From: Plecoglossus altivelis
Taxonomy: Eukaryota > Chordata > Actinopteri > Osmeriformes > Plecoglossidae
DNA length: 64,000 nt
Assembly (NCBI GenBank): GCA_036571765.1
Contig: BROE01000019.1
Span: forward strand, 4,659,394-4,723,393
Reading direction: 5' to 3'
Under the pieces are notes generated by a model that ran no database searches, was not told the DNA's origin, and was given only the letters and a program-made list of their open reading frames with translations. Position numbers and translations under genes: made by a program. This document shows, in pieces, positions 22,015 through 35,200 of the stretch; the stretch's first letter is position 1, and the number at the start of each line of letters is the position of its first letter.

Positions 22015-25000
22015 CTAGTAGCTGAACATCTGCTGTGCTGTGTTGGGTTGCTGTGGCTGGGGCTGAGGCTGGCCCTGGCCCTCTTCAGAGGCCTGAGTCT
22101 CACCTTCCTGGGGGTGGTCTGGAGCTCCCTCCACCACAGGGGAGACCTGGCCGCCCTCAGCCTGAGTGACAGGCCTCCAGGCCAGGGTGGAGGTCTCCAG
22201 GGGGTGGCCCATGGGGTTGACAAAGGTGGTGAGGTTGATGAAGTGGGCAACGGACTGGGGGGCCGCAGCCCCTCCCGGCCCCATTGTCTCAGGTACGAGC
22301 TCGGCCGGGCGGTTGTGGAGCATGGCGGAACCGCTGACAGCATCAAAGGTGACTGTGAGGATGGAGCTGTCAAGGGTGAGGGGCCGGTCGCCAGGGGTCA
22401 AGTGGCCCACGGCAACAGGCTGCAAGCTAGTGAACTGGGCGGGGGCGTGCGAGGTGATGGGGGTGACCGTGATGTTGGTCAAGCCCACTGAGCTGTTTGG
22501 TGAAGACGCTGAGGAGGCATTGGGGTCAGCCAGAACCACCACCTGAAATCACAGAATCCACACTGAGTCAGAAACAATGACATCCTCACCCTCCTAACTA
22601 ATCCACAAGCCTGAAATGCCAGCACTTCCTCACTAAGCCTTGACTCATAATGTATAAAAACACACTAAACACGATAGACTTTCGACATATTGAATCTAGG
22701 TGTGAAAACCCGGCAGAAGTCCAGGTTAGTAGATCTACCTGCTGAATACTCTGCACAGCAGAACTGGTCTCCGTCTCATCCCCCACTACAGCAGTGAACT
22801 CGGCTGCTTTGGTCGTGAAGTCAGCGTACTCATCAGAGTCGGTCAGCTCTGGCTCCACCAGCTGCTTGGGCTTCTTCCTGTGGGGCCGGGGGGTCCGCGA
22901 GGGCCTGTCCTCCGACAGAGCATCCTTGTCCAGGGTGAGGGTGGGCTGGGAGAAAAGATGGATGAAACGGGCAACAGCGATTATTCGTTGTTTCACCGGC
23001 TGTGGCGACTTTGCGATGGGTGCAGACATGCAAAGAGCCTTCAGACCTGCACGATGCTGATGGAGGAGTCGTCGATGGTGGAGGCTTCCTGGAGGTCGTC
23101 GAACTCGTCAATCCTCACGCTGACAATCTTGAGACAAAAGAAGAAATATAAAACATAATATAAAAATATAAAATACAGTTTATCCCCCCATGTTTACATC
23201 AAGTAAAAGTAACTAGATGGCTGGAGAGTTGGCAACTACAAAATCTAGTAAGATAAGGCTTCCGCCTCGACTCACCTCGGGGTGTTTGCGCCGCATGTGC
23301 CGGTTCATGGAGGCGCGGGTGGAGACCTTGGTGCCACACAGGTGACAGGACTGGGCCTCCACCTTCTCGTGGGTGAGGTGGACGTGCTTTTGGAGCATGT
23401 ACTCCGTCAGGTATTTCTTATCGCACACCGCACACGACCATGTCTTCCCCACTGCGGCACGGATATGGCAAGAGAGAGAAAGTACGAGAGACAGGAGGGC
23501 ACGCATAACTACAGACCCTAACAAAAGGTAGACGACTGCAGAAAAGACATCGATCACTGAGCCATAATATAAGCTTTTTGGAGGCTGTTTGGCACAACTA
23601 TCGAGAATCAAGTAAGATAATATTTGAGTAAGGCCTCTCACCCGTATGAATCAGCTTGTGAGTCTCTAAAGTGTTCCGCTCGCTGAAGGTCTTCCCACAC
23701 AACTCACACATGAAGTCCTTAATCCCTGCAAACATGGAGACAGCATGAGTCACAGGGGGAGCAAACAACCATGTGTGGGAGGCAGAGAGAGGGTTCAGCC
23801 ACAGGTGAACTCGTGAGCCCTGCTCACCTGTGTGCCTCTTGTAGTGTTTCAGCATGTTGACCTTCTGGGCAAACTTGCGATTACACTCCTTGCACTCGTA
23901 CTCCTTGATACCCTTGTGGAGCTTCATGTGATGCCGGAGTGCGTGCTTTGTCTTCATGCCTACAGAGGAAAACACACACCAGGTCATTATCTGGCAGTGC
24001 TCATCCCTTGTTTTCATAGAATAAACAAAGAAAGAATAAGAGATCCTTCCTAGGAGCTGTTACCATGGTGGCGGACTGACCTTTCCCGCACTCGGCACAC
24101 AGGAAGTCCCTTATGTTGTCATGAACCCGCAAGTGTTCCTTGAGCATGTCCTTCCTGGCGAAGGACTTCCCACACTGGTCACACCCGTGACTCTTCACTC
24201 CTGTTAGACGATAAAAGCAATGAGTTGTGGATAGAGCGAAGTCCAGAGGAGCAAAGTAGGCGTCCTGCTGTAGGAGGTGTGTTGATGCAGCCTCTGGACC
24301 GCGGTGTTGCTCACCTGTGTGGATGATTTTGTGTCTCTCAAGGTTGCCGATGCTGTTGAATATCCTCCCGCACATTTCGCATGGATGGATGTACCTTTAA
24401 GGGAGGGACTTTCATTAGGAAGACCTCCTGATAATGAATAACAGCATGCCTTTGTTATAGACTCCTGTTCCAAGCCACACTTTCCTTCACTTCACCCCCA
24501 CCCACCCCGACCGCCCCCTTCCTCATCCATCCGCCCCCCCCCCTGCATTACTTCTGCACAGCAGGGTCTGGGAGCTGCTCTCTGTGGATCACCAGGTGGG
24601 CGTTGTAGGTGGCCTTGAGGGCGAAGCGGCGGTTGCAGATGACACATCCGTAGCCCCTCTCCTTGTGCTGCTCCATGATGTGTTTCAGGTACTCTCTACC
24701 CTTGGCAAACGATATCTGAACACAGAGAGAAGCCGCACGTTTGACGGTCGCTTCATTAGGAACACAGGAATAGGTGTTGATATTCAACTTGTTTTTTACT
24801 GGATTACCTAGTGTATGTGTGTGTGTGTGTGTGTGTGTGTTTGTGCCTGACCTGACACTTCTTGCAGCTGTACTTGTGGTTGTCTGGATCTTCCTCCTCT
24901 CCCTCCTCCTCCTCCGACTCGTCACTGTCGTCCACGGCGATGCCGATCTTCTTGATGAAGTCCTCCCTTTCCTGCTCATCCATCAGGGCTATGTCCTGGA

Positions 25001-28000
25001 GGACAAACACAGTTACTGTCAGGTCCTTCACCCATCTTCTGGTGACTGATTGTTCCTCACCTTGAAGTGAACGTGGATATGGTCCCTCAGCACGTCCACT
25101 CGGAAGAACTTGCGTCCGCAGATCTCACACGTGTACTTCTTATCGCCGTGAGTCAGCAGGTGCTTGTTCATGTTACTCCGACAGGAGAACACCTGCAGAA
25201 CCACACACACACACCTCATTTATTCTTTAGAACCACACATACACCTCATTAGTCTTTAGAACCACACACACCTCATTATTTATAAACAAGCACTAAAAGG
25301 CCCTTCTCTGGTGCCTTCATGCAGGGTCATTTGAGTAGAAGACTGTAATCTGATGTCTGTCACCTTCCCACAGATGGGACAAGCAGAAGGTTCCTTCCTG
25401 TATTTGGTTCCTTCGTCTCCATTGGCCTCCAGCTCCTCTCTCTTCATGTGCTTTGGGCCTGTACACAAACATTTCATTCAAACCAAACCTCTCCTATAAT
25501 ATTTGTACTATAAAACAATGAAGGCACAATAGCATCGAGGTAGAGGCTGTTAAAGCAAGGCACGGCTCTGTTGGAGATAAAGCATCTGACTGATGATCTA
25601 TGAGGCTGCAAGATCATATTCCTTCTTGTACCTCGCTTTGACTAAAAGTGTCACACGCTAAATGAATAAGCAACATGCATGCGGTTCACTGCAGAGCACA
25701 GTCTAGTGAAACTGAGTACCCACCCACACCATGCCGTCTGTGATGCTCCTGCATTACATCTTTGCGGTAAAACATCTTGTTGCAGATCTCACAGGAGTAC
25801 AGCTTCTCTCCGTGCTTCTTCTTGTGCTTGGACAGGTTGCTGTTGGTCGAGAAGAACCGCGAGCAGATCTCACACTGGAACGTCTTGTCATCTGCAGGGC
25901 AGCAGAAGAGCAGCGTGAAGCAGAGCGTTTGCGGAGGGAAGAGCGCTCCCAATCGATGAACCCCTCCCCCTCCGCCGGCCCCGTAGATTTGACCCAACCT
26001 GTCCGACAGTTGTGGAACTTCAAGGCGTTTTCTACCCGGAAGGACTTCTCACACGTGTTGCACCTGTACTTGTACTCTACATCAGGCTGAGGAGGACAAA
26101 CACACAAACACACACACACACACACACTTTGAGTAATGACACAGCGGCTTGTCACCAAAACAAAAAAAACCATCTCTGGGTGTTTTTTGAAAACGGAGCC
26201 ACCTACCAGATTCTTGCTGTGCTTGTAGGAGATGTGTTGCTTCAGGCTCTCCTTGCGACTGAACAGCTTGTCACATTCGTCACATTTGTACAGCTTGTCA
26301 CCTGAGAGTGCAAGGAGAAGAGGAGGGAAAGGTATTCTTTAAAATTATATATATATATATGAATCCAGGCGTGAGCCGGCGAAAGAAGAGACTGGTGTAC
26401 AAGGACAAATGAATGAACTGGAAGCGTGTGAAGGATGGTTACCATGGGAGCGGATGTGCCTGTTGAGGTTACTGCTGTTCTGAAAGACCTTGCTGCAGAG
26501 CGAGCACCGGTACACCCGCTTCTGCTCCCCGGTCTTGACCCTCCTCAGGACCGCCACTCCGTCAGGGCTCATCACCAGGCTGTTGCCCCCCGTCTGCGTA
26601 GCCTCTCCTCCGGGGGCAGGATGGGAGCTGAGAGGCCTCTCTCCCAGCCTTGAGGCCATGGCACCTGGGGGGGAACAGGACACGGAGGTGCAGGACTCCC
26701 ATGTGAAGCTTGTCCTGGCAGAGCATGGTACTTGCAGAATACATATACAATTCCAATGGATCTTGGGATTGAGACATGGCCTAAGAAGAGATTTTAAGGA
26801 CGGTCTTTTTGTGTCTTTAGGTCCTCTCACCTCTGGTTCTCCTGATGGCAGCAGAGGCTCCAGCCTTGCGGCCCTTGGCCCTGCGACCCCGACCAAGCCT
26901 CCTGCTGGGTTCCACAGGAGCCGGGGGAGGGGGCCGAGGCTCCTCCATGTCCGCAGAGGTCACCAGGTCTGCTAGCTGGGGGGCTGGCTGGTCAGCAGGG
27001 AGAGGAGCCACCGTTTTGACCTCCTGGAGGTGGCTGAGCAAGTGCTCTGAGACTGAAATGGAAAGATGGATAAATGAAAAACATTTGTGTCAATACACTG
27101 ATGCAAACTCTTTGCTCGATTTCATGCAGCCATGTGTTGTAAACCCTCAGCCTTTACTCTCAGCACTTGCAAGGGCTCCCAATTATTTTCATAAAAATAT
27201 CTTCATGTAAAATAAATAAGCGCTTTTTGATTCTCATTTCTGAAGCCAAACTGCATGAGGCTTTGTTCAGACAGATCTCCTGGATTGTTCCAGACCCACT
27301 TGCTGGCCTCCTGCCACTGTGCAATTAGTGACAAAACACTAATTCGAGTCACTTCCTCTTTATGTATGGTGAAGGAATAGTTCTATTCTCATCATACCAA
27401 CCAGAAGTGCATGCTACTGCCTAGCAACTAATGCATTATACTGATCATAACCAGAATACATGCTGATTAGTACACCAATAACCTTGTCACTTAGCATTGT
27501 GAATGAGAAATAAGATGTGCATGCTAAGTGATACAAGCCAGGCTTTGTGTCAGACCAGGTATTTTATCAAGATGAGCTGATTTTAAAAATGATAAAAAGA
27601 TACCACCACGAGGTGAGGTGTGTTGTTTGCACGGCGCCAACCTGTGTTGTTCTCTTGCGCCACTAGAGGGAGCAATGTTCCAGCCTTCTCAAAGGCCTGC
27701 TGTGGCTGGGTGGAAGAAGCCACTACATCTGAAGGAAACAAAAGGAAAGAAAGTTGAAGTAAAATAAAAATTAAAAAAACCCTAACAGGATTGATTCTAA
27801 ACTACAGATCAAGTTGCTCAAGAACAAAGCCTATTGTGTTGAGCCAACGGCTTCCAACGCCACATTGCCGCTAGACCAATCAGCGAGTGTCATGGTATTC
27901 TCCTGGGTGAGCGTGCTGACCTTGTGGAGGTGGAGGGATTGGCAGCTTCAACATGGGCTTGTCCATCTTCTTGGCGTAGAAGGCTCTATACCACACTCTC

Positions 28001-28846
28001 AGCTCTGTCCCTGGTAGCACATCCTTAGCAGGAGGTCAAGAGTCAGTTCCCTTTGTTTACTAAGAATGGTGGTTTTTCAGAGCGTAAGAGGTTCTAGAAG
28101 GATACCTGTGAGGTGTTGAAGTAGACCTCGTTGTCCTGCTGATATGCGGTGAGGTTCTGGTGTGTGTGGTCTGTGGCCGGGCGCACAAGCATCATCCAGT
28201 TACAGTCGTCCTCATTGGTGGAGTCGAAACACACCACCTGGCTGTCTTTTTGGAAGATCTGAACAAGAACAACGAATGCACACAGGAAGTTGGATTCAAG
28301 AACGTGTTACGTGGAGATGGACGTATTTTGTGCATGTATTGGTAAGGTACAATTTTGCTGTGGGCCTACCTTGAGAGGAAAGGGCCCCTCATTTTCCAGT
28401 TGGAACACTCTCTTGGCCTCAAAGGGCCCAAACCTGGTCCTCTTGACCAGCCGCCGCTGGACAAATACGCCATCTTTCCCATCTGACAGTGGACGGATTT
28501 CCAGACTGTCTGGTAGAGACGAACTAGGCCATGGAAAACAAAAATATACAAAAGTAATATGTTGCAAATCTGTGATCCATATCATCTATTTGCCATGGCT
28601 TTGTATTTCTTGGATGCTTGCGATGTGCTCACCGCGCTCTGCTCAAGACAAATGAGTCCTGAACGGTCACAACTGGTCCCAGTTCCGGACACTCAGAGTC
28701 ATGGTACTGGCCACAGTCCTCACACCCTGGTGGAGTAGGAATATACATGAGAAATATTTAGACAAGGGTGTCAACGGGTGCCCGCGAAAAAAAAATACAT
28801 TCGATGGCTACTCACAGATAAAGTCATCTGGCGTCTGCTCAGCCAT
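22015..28846 (-). CDS. prdm15: PR/SET domain zinc-finger protein 15
   Basis: PRDM15 is a nuclear sequence-specific regulator that supports WNT and MAPK-ERK programmes in pluripotent and early embryonic cells. I assign 23 coding exons whose phases all join (about 1,119 aa): 28816-28846, 28633-28726, 28370-28523, 28106-28258, 27921-28023, 27642-27728, 26831-27052, 26443-26664, 26207-26301, 25999-26086, 25724-25891, 25364-25458, 25061-25192, 24852-24995, 24552-24715, 24315-24394, 24081-24200, 23828-23959, 23642-23725, 23276-23451, 23047-23127, 22739-22945 and 22015-22542. The N-terminus has the WCEDCGQYHDSECPELGP signature, then the PR/SET domain with NEDDCNWMMLVRPA and LPGTELRVWYRAFYAKKMDK. Many C2H2 fingers follow with TGEK-like linkers, split across exons. 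The C-terminus (SSVGLTNITVTPITSHAP, ILTVTFDAVSGSAMLHNRP) closely matches the mammalian protein. The first finger seems to lack its cysteine pair. An acidic stretch lies at about 24890-24960. Confidence 0.95.
24812..24842. repeat. (GT)n microsatellite in a prdm15 intron
   Basis: A perfect GT run of about 14 dinucleotides lies just outside the donor of the exon at 24852-24995. On the transcribed strand it reads as CA repeats within ten bases of the 5' splice site. Confidence 0.9.
26098..26128. repeat. (CA)n microsatellite in a prdm15 intron
   Basis: An interrupted CA run lies about 12 bases from the acceptor of the exon at 25999-26086, so it forms the GT-rich part of that intron's 3' end. Confidence 0.85.
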
Positions 28847-31090
28847 TATGTCCACCTTAATTCAGAAAGGTACATCCATAATGTATCAATGAAATCGTAC
28901 ATCATACAACAGTATTCTCATTAACTACACGTGAGCGAATCCTCTTAATATGTTGCTTTATTAACAGTAATGTGGGATGTTTACGTTTGATATATTTAAA
29001 AGCATGTAAGGCAGAGACTGAATGAATTACATCTGTTCAAACTTCTGATATTGAGTGTACAGTCCATCTGCACATGATACTGTCTATGTTTACGTCAACA
29101 ATGAGTTGCTAAGTTTACAGGGACATTACGGCAGCAGAGGCAACACGAGTCTTCACTAAGAACTCGAACGCCTACAAAAAATAATACTCAGAATAACTAT
29201 TCTTCGGGCGACTAGCTACAAACACGATCCGGTAGAGACGGGATCCAGGATTTCAGCGGAATCCAAACTGTAGCCGGGTTTTAACTCCGATCATAGGCTG
29301 CTCTGTCTTCTACAGCAATGCAAATGTAACAAAGAACAATCGGCATGGCGGATGGAATGGAGACGCTAACCTCATCTGGAGCCTGTATATTTCAATGTCA
29401 ACGCGGCGCAAGTATGGGCACTCAGGGCGGTTCTGAGTGCACTGTGCAAAATCTCTGCAACTGTTCTACACTTTGGCCTAATTATTATTTGTATACTCGG
29501 TGCATATTTGAAATAGTCGTGTTACCTGTTGTCCAAACGACTTCACATTTATTGAATCCTGACTCCGGGTTCCAATCCGCACCAGAAACCGCGCAAGACC
29601 GGAAATAAGGTCCGAGCTGCTGTCTGGGAAATGCAGTCTTTCTCTACTCTTGAAGTTCATCAAGAGCATTTCACAAACACCTAAAATACTTAAAATAATG
29701 AACTAATATCCAAAGTGTAATCATTTACAGCTTTCCTACTTTGTGGTTACGAAAGCACACAAATTCATATTTTAAACCATGGATTCGAGCGTAGAGAACT
29801 AACTAATCTACATAACAACTATATATTATAATCCCAGAATGTGATTTAAAAAGGCTACTAATGTCACAACAAACCAAAGAATAAAAAGCTTTCAGTTCAA
29901 TCAATTAAATGAAATCAGAACTCAGTTATTAACTCGATATTTATTGCTCAAGATGACAAACCTGATATGTTGATTAGTAATAATAGTCCCTGCAAGCATG
30001 GCCTGGCATTCTGCTTGAGTGGGAGTTCAGGTTCTGTACACATTGCCAAGACCAATAGAAAATGTCAGAAAGCAAATCAATTGCAAACAAGCCTTCTGCT
30101 CCCAGGTATGCATATAGTTGGCACGCGCAGGAAGCCGTTTCAAGCTTCATCAGAGGTTTGCATGGTTACAACATCCCATTTGCTTTTTTTATAATCTGAG
30201 GTTCAAAAGGATTTTCACCATAGTCCTCATGCTGCGCACAGGCTCCAAACCAAACCTTCAGTCAACCTTAACAAAGAGCTGTTAAGTCATAGAACCCCCC
30301 CCCCCCTCTTGTGTAAGTATGTGACCTGGCACTATTTAAGCCCCTCCCCCCTACAGTATCTGCAGATACTTTGCTGCATATATCAACATGAATGGCATGC
30401 AGCCATGGATAACCAGATGGCCCAGCGTAATAGGTGTGGCATCAAACATGGATATGGAAACAGAGATGACTTATACAGCCTTGGTGTGGAAAGGAGAGGG
30501 AGAGGAAGGTTAGCCTTCTGGTCTCAGAGCCAGGTGTCCAGAACCAGGTGTCCAGAACCAGGTGTTCAGATCCAGATGTCCAGAACCAGGTGTCCGGAAC
30601 CAGGTGTCCGGAACCAGGTGTCCAGAACCAAGGTGTTCAGATTCAGGTGACCAGAACCAGGTGCCCAGAACCAAGTGTCATCCTTAAGTCCTAATAAAGC
30701 CAGGGAAGCACATTATCCTTCCAAAGTCAGATGGTAAAAACGGTTCATCTGTCCTCGAGGTAAATCTCCCCAGAGTACAGTACAATGGGACACGTCTCCC
30801 ATAGCGACTGGCTCTCTGCCACTCATGTTCATCCATTCTGGAACATGCATTAGTCTTTACAAGCGTTTCTCAGTAGGTTCACTGTTTGGAAGGATTAACA
30901 GTAGTTTACATGAAGGACATAAGATTAGACAGTCCAGTAACATGCTTAAAAAAATACAATCTTTAGCTAGTTAAAAAAAAGAAAAAAAAAGCAGTCAATT
31001 GAATTTCCACAGATTTCCCCGGTCTGTGTTCAGAATCAGGTACAGTTTAAAGCTCCCAGACATCTTTAAAACAAGATAACAGCAAGACCA
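28847..31090. other. prdm15 5' region and c2cd2 3' flank
   Basis: The prdm15 start codon at 28844-28846 is followed in gene sense by no obvious upstream coding exon, so the promoter is presumed to lie within the next few hundred bases (29.1-29.6 kb). Between there and the c2cd2 3' end I see only a minisatellite at 30530-30680 and simple-sequence runs. Confidence 0.45.
30530..30680. repeat. 14-bp minisatellite
   Basis: About ten tandem copies of a 14-bp unit, consensus CAGGTGTCCAGAAC, lie between prdm15 and c2cd2. Variants include TTCAGATC and TCCGGAAC, and one copy is 15 bp. Because 14 is not a multiple of three, the long frame across it (RTRCPEPGVQ-like) is a by-product of the repeat. Confidence 0.92.
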
Positions 31091-31092
31091 AA

Positions 31093-31098
31093 TTTATT
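31093..31098 (-). terminator. c2cd2: Candidate c2cd2 poly(A) signal
   Basis: A minus-strand AATAAA lies about 1.1 kb past the c2cd2 stop codon at 32215-32217. It is one candidate end of the 3' UTR. The intervening DNA shows no other gene. Confidence 0.35.
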
Positions 31099-32214
31099 CA
31101 GTGGAAATGCATAAGTGGATAAACATTTGGTTAGTGAAAACTTCAATGCATATGTCTAAAAGGTAGTGTAACAACCTTGGAGTCGCCACGAATTCACACT
31201 GATCTGATAGTAGTGCACAGACGAGGTCGCCAGGATGACAAGGTGAAGATGGATATCATTGAAACGTCACACTGCAGAGTATTAACATCGAAACAAACAC
31301 AAATAAACACTAAAAAGCTTTCAAATGAGATCAGATATTGCATTCCAACTTGTATTTCATGAGCGTCAACGGTTTAAATTTGGATTTATAATTTACGATG
31401 ACATAATATCCATTTGTGATATAATTTCCATGGTATGATTTGGCATTATAACAACACCAAGATGAATTGTTAAATTATGATTATAAATCTTGGTAGGACT
31501 TCACTTGGCTATGTTTCACCAGTGTCTACCAGGTTTTTGGTGACGATAGTTCATTTGGTAATAGTAAAATAGTGCCACAGTGGCGTCGTATTAGCATACG
31601 AACAAGTCCTGCTAGAATCAGTTTCGCAGTGAAGTCTCCCTTTGTCAAAACACCAAGCTGCTCTGTCGCAATTGTAAAAGAAGCTTTGGTTACAATCGTT
31701 TCTCAAGAGCAGCTCAAGTCATTGCACTAAGTAGCATCTCTACCAACCTTGAGCCAGCCTAGAAGTGTTCTCTAGAAATGTGCAAATCATCTCAACATCA
31801 CCAGTCTCCTTCTTTGGTCCCTTATGAAACACGCTGCCTTTGCTCTCGGTGTGGATGAGGGTTAGGAGCAGCCACAGGTATTCCGCTGGTTTCAAAAGGC
31901 CACAAACGCAGAAAAATGGATCCGAACGTTGCATAAACTAGCAAACAGTCTCTGTTTGTCTTTGAAATTCTCGAGGGCATCAATGTTTTTCAAAGTCGGA
32001 TTAGATTTCAGATTAGCGTTAACCCACGCAACATCTTCTCTCACGTACAGTATTACTGCTCCCAGATGAGTGTGAATGGACCAAACCTCAAGGTGAAACG
32101 ACACGTTCTTCAGTTGACGCAGCCTTGCCGCCGGCACAAGTCAGGGGGTGGGGGGCAGGGCGGAGGGGACGCAGTCAGTGCATGTTGGGGGTGGGGGGGG
32201 AGGCAGAGTTGGGG

Positions 32215-35200
32215 TCAGGGGCCTGCCCGGTGCTCCTCTGTGGGGGCACAGCCATTGGCTTTGCTCTTGCTCTTGGGCAGCAGCTTGCGGTTGAGCATGC
32301 GGGTGAGGGTGGCGGTGCGGCTGGCGCGGTCCACGGCCACCGGGTGTTCTAGGTACACCAGGTCGTTGTGAGACTGGCTCATGCCCGGCTCCTTGCGCTG
32401 GTGGCGCCGGCGGAAAAACAGCTTGGCGCTCTTCTGGAGGAAGCTGCCTGTAGGGGGCGGTGTTTGTCAAGGGTTAGGGAGACAAGAGGGGAGGGCAAAA
32501 GCAAATGGTGCGTGAGGGATTGACTTTGACAGGCAGGAACTGTAAGCTATTCTGCTCTACCACAGTAATACAAAGGTCCACTCTCAGCTACAATAGGGCC
32601 TGAATAACAAGTTTCTTTCAAGCACAATCGCCTATGATTAGAGACGAGTTAAAACACACATACTGGGAATATCTGAGCAAATATTTTCTTTCAGGGCTTG
32701 TCTTGCAATACTGACAAAACTGGCTCAAGTCCATCCCTTCAAAAACCTGCCGGTGCGGTAAGTAAGTATTGCCAAATACTCTTCCTTTAAATTGAAGGAG
32801 AGAGAAGAAATGAAACCACATTTATTCAAACCCTCTGATGACACTGTTGTGGTGTTAAAGGGAGTGCCAAAAAACATCTACCGTTAACACAGGATGTGTG
32901 ATCAACCCAGATCAATCAAGCTCTACAGCCCCTCAGCCCTCTGCTCTACTCACTAGAGAGGTTAGGAAATGCTGCTTGCAAGGTAACTTACGCGTCGTGA
33001 CATAATATCTGGTTAGCACAGGTTTCCTCTTAAGGATGGCAAAGAAAGTGGACAGGGGGACACAGTAGGGAAGGACAGATGAGAAATGAGAACATGGACA
33101 AAGAGAGAGAGAGAGAAACAAAAAAACGAAACATTCACAGACAACGGCGGCAACAGCGCTTGGCGTGTCAAGTTAGTACATTCATGACATGAAAACAGCG
33201 ACACAGTGAAGATGTGTGCAGACAGAGCTGGGGGGCTTGATAAAGACAGCCCACCGCTCCACACGCAACGCCAGCTCACCTTTAGAAACGCTCTTTTTAC
33301 AGCTGGACTCTGACACGCAGTTGGAGAGGGAGGTTTTGTCTGCGTCCTGCTCCTCCCCCACCTGGCTCTCCCAGTCGCTCGGGCCTCGGCCCAGCCCACT
33401 GGGCCCTTCCTGGGGGTCCGACATCTCCATGGGGGTGCTGGACCCGGAGACGATGGCTGCAGTCACATCCTGCGTTGAACCCCCCTCTGACATCGACGCA
33501 TCCATTGCCGCGGCATAACCAGCCATGAGGGCCATCTCATCATCCTGGGACAGGGGAGTCTGGGAGGGGGAAGGAAAACCAGGAAGAAGCAGTCAAAATC
33601 GAGGACTGGTTTCAACACAGGAGGGCTGTGGTGAGGGCGTGTCTGCACTCGCCGCACCTTAGCCACCCCGGAGATGATGATGGTGCTCTTCTTGACGGGG
33701 GACTTGAGTTTCTGCTTGGCCGACTGGTGCAGCTGGCGGATGGCGGCCTCAGCCACAGGGTCGGTGCCGTTCAGCATGAGCAGCTCTGTGTCGGAGGAGG
33801 ACAGCGCCTTGTTCACCGTGGGCCCCAGGACGGTCGGCTGCTCCGACACCCGACGCCCACCCAGCTTGGACTTGGTGACCGCGGGCCTCATGGGGGATTC
33901 TAGAACAGGAGGGATTATCTGGATGAAGGGCTACACACTAACTACGCTCTAATTCCTCCGAAACAGGAAGTGACTCCTTGTTCTTCTGAGCCGCATCTCA
34001 TTGTTGATGTGTAGCGGTTTACCTATGGTGAGTCCAGGTGGCAGGAGCCGGCCTGGTTTGCATTTCACGGCGGTGATGGTGGTGACCACAGTGCCACAGG
34101 GCATGACAGTGCGGTCCATCTCCACCTTCTTGGATGCAGCTGGTGTGGGGGTCTGCCAGGAACGCACCTCACTGGGCTCCAGGTAGGTAAACTGTGGGCC
34201 CAGCAGGCAGGCTCAGGATGAGGGAATAGACAGGGCACGCTCTGTCCAGTATAACATCAACTGTATGGTGGGTCAGAGCGGGTTTCTAAAGCGTGTACTC
34301 ATGGTTCTTCAGACGTGGTCCTTACCTCAGTAGTAAGAGACCCGGTGAGCTGGTCTTTGGTCACGAGTGCAAATGTTTGCTGTCCTTTGGGTTGCTTTTT
34401 AACTAGATCAAAAGGCACCGACACCTGACCCAATAACGAGCCTGGCAGACGGAAAATCACAACCCAAATCAGCAGGAGAGATTAAAAACACCACGTCGCC
34501 CAGTTACGATTACGTTCAAAGTAAAAATAACTTCCGGGAGATGTGGCCTACATAAACGTCCATGCTGAGGAAGCGATACGTGCAGACACTGGCTCTATTT
34601 TGATGCACATGAAAAGCCTTCATTGTTTCCCCCCCCCCCAAACCAACTTCTAAGAAGTCACATCTTGGGAGCTTTAGGCAGATTAACGCCGACTGTCATG
34701 TGATTGAAAAAGACAAAAGGCAGCCCTGCAAACGTTGGTCCACTCACACTCTTGAGGTTTCCCATCATCCAACAGCTGAATGACGAGCTCCTTTGATCGT
34801 CCATTCAGCTCGCTGGAGACACAGGAAGACAGTTGGAACAAATGAGAAAATCTAGGTTGCCGGAGGGCAGGAGAACAGGAGGCATGATAACATGAAGGTG
34901 GTCAAGTTGAATAAAAACACAATTTTCGAGCGTAGCCGGTTCTGGAGAAAATGGGTCTTTGCCCTCAGAAGTAGCCCTGCTCGTGGTATCTGTAATGCTA
35001 CTTACAAGATGAAGGGTTGATCCCAGGCAGGACTACATGTGTTCTTCAACACGGAGGTGGAAAACCTCTGTGGAGGATCGTCTAGCTGCAGCACACACAG
35101 GGGGTTCATGCTGCCTGCAGACACAACACGCAAATCACGTTAGCGCAGCTAACGATGCTGCAATGTCATTATACGCTCATCCGATACGGCCTGCTAATAT

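Noticed and set aside
22048..22546. Plus-strand frames over the last prdm15 exon
   Set aside because: They are antisense to a coding exon whose protein matches PRDM15 to the stop codon.
29345..29608. Plus-strand open frame starting MADGMETL near the prdm15 5' end
   Set aside because: It lies antisense to the presumed prdm15 promoter, with no homology and no exon signals.
33002..33060. Possible extra c2cd2 exon reading FFAILKRKPVLTRYYVTT
   Set aside because: The exons at 33280-33559 and 32215-32447 already join in phase as in other C2CD2 proteins; this piece has a weak acceptor and is not needed.
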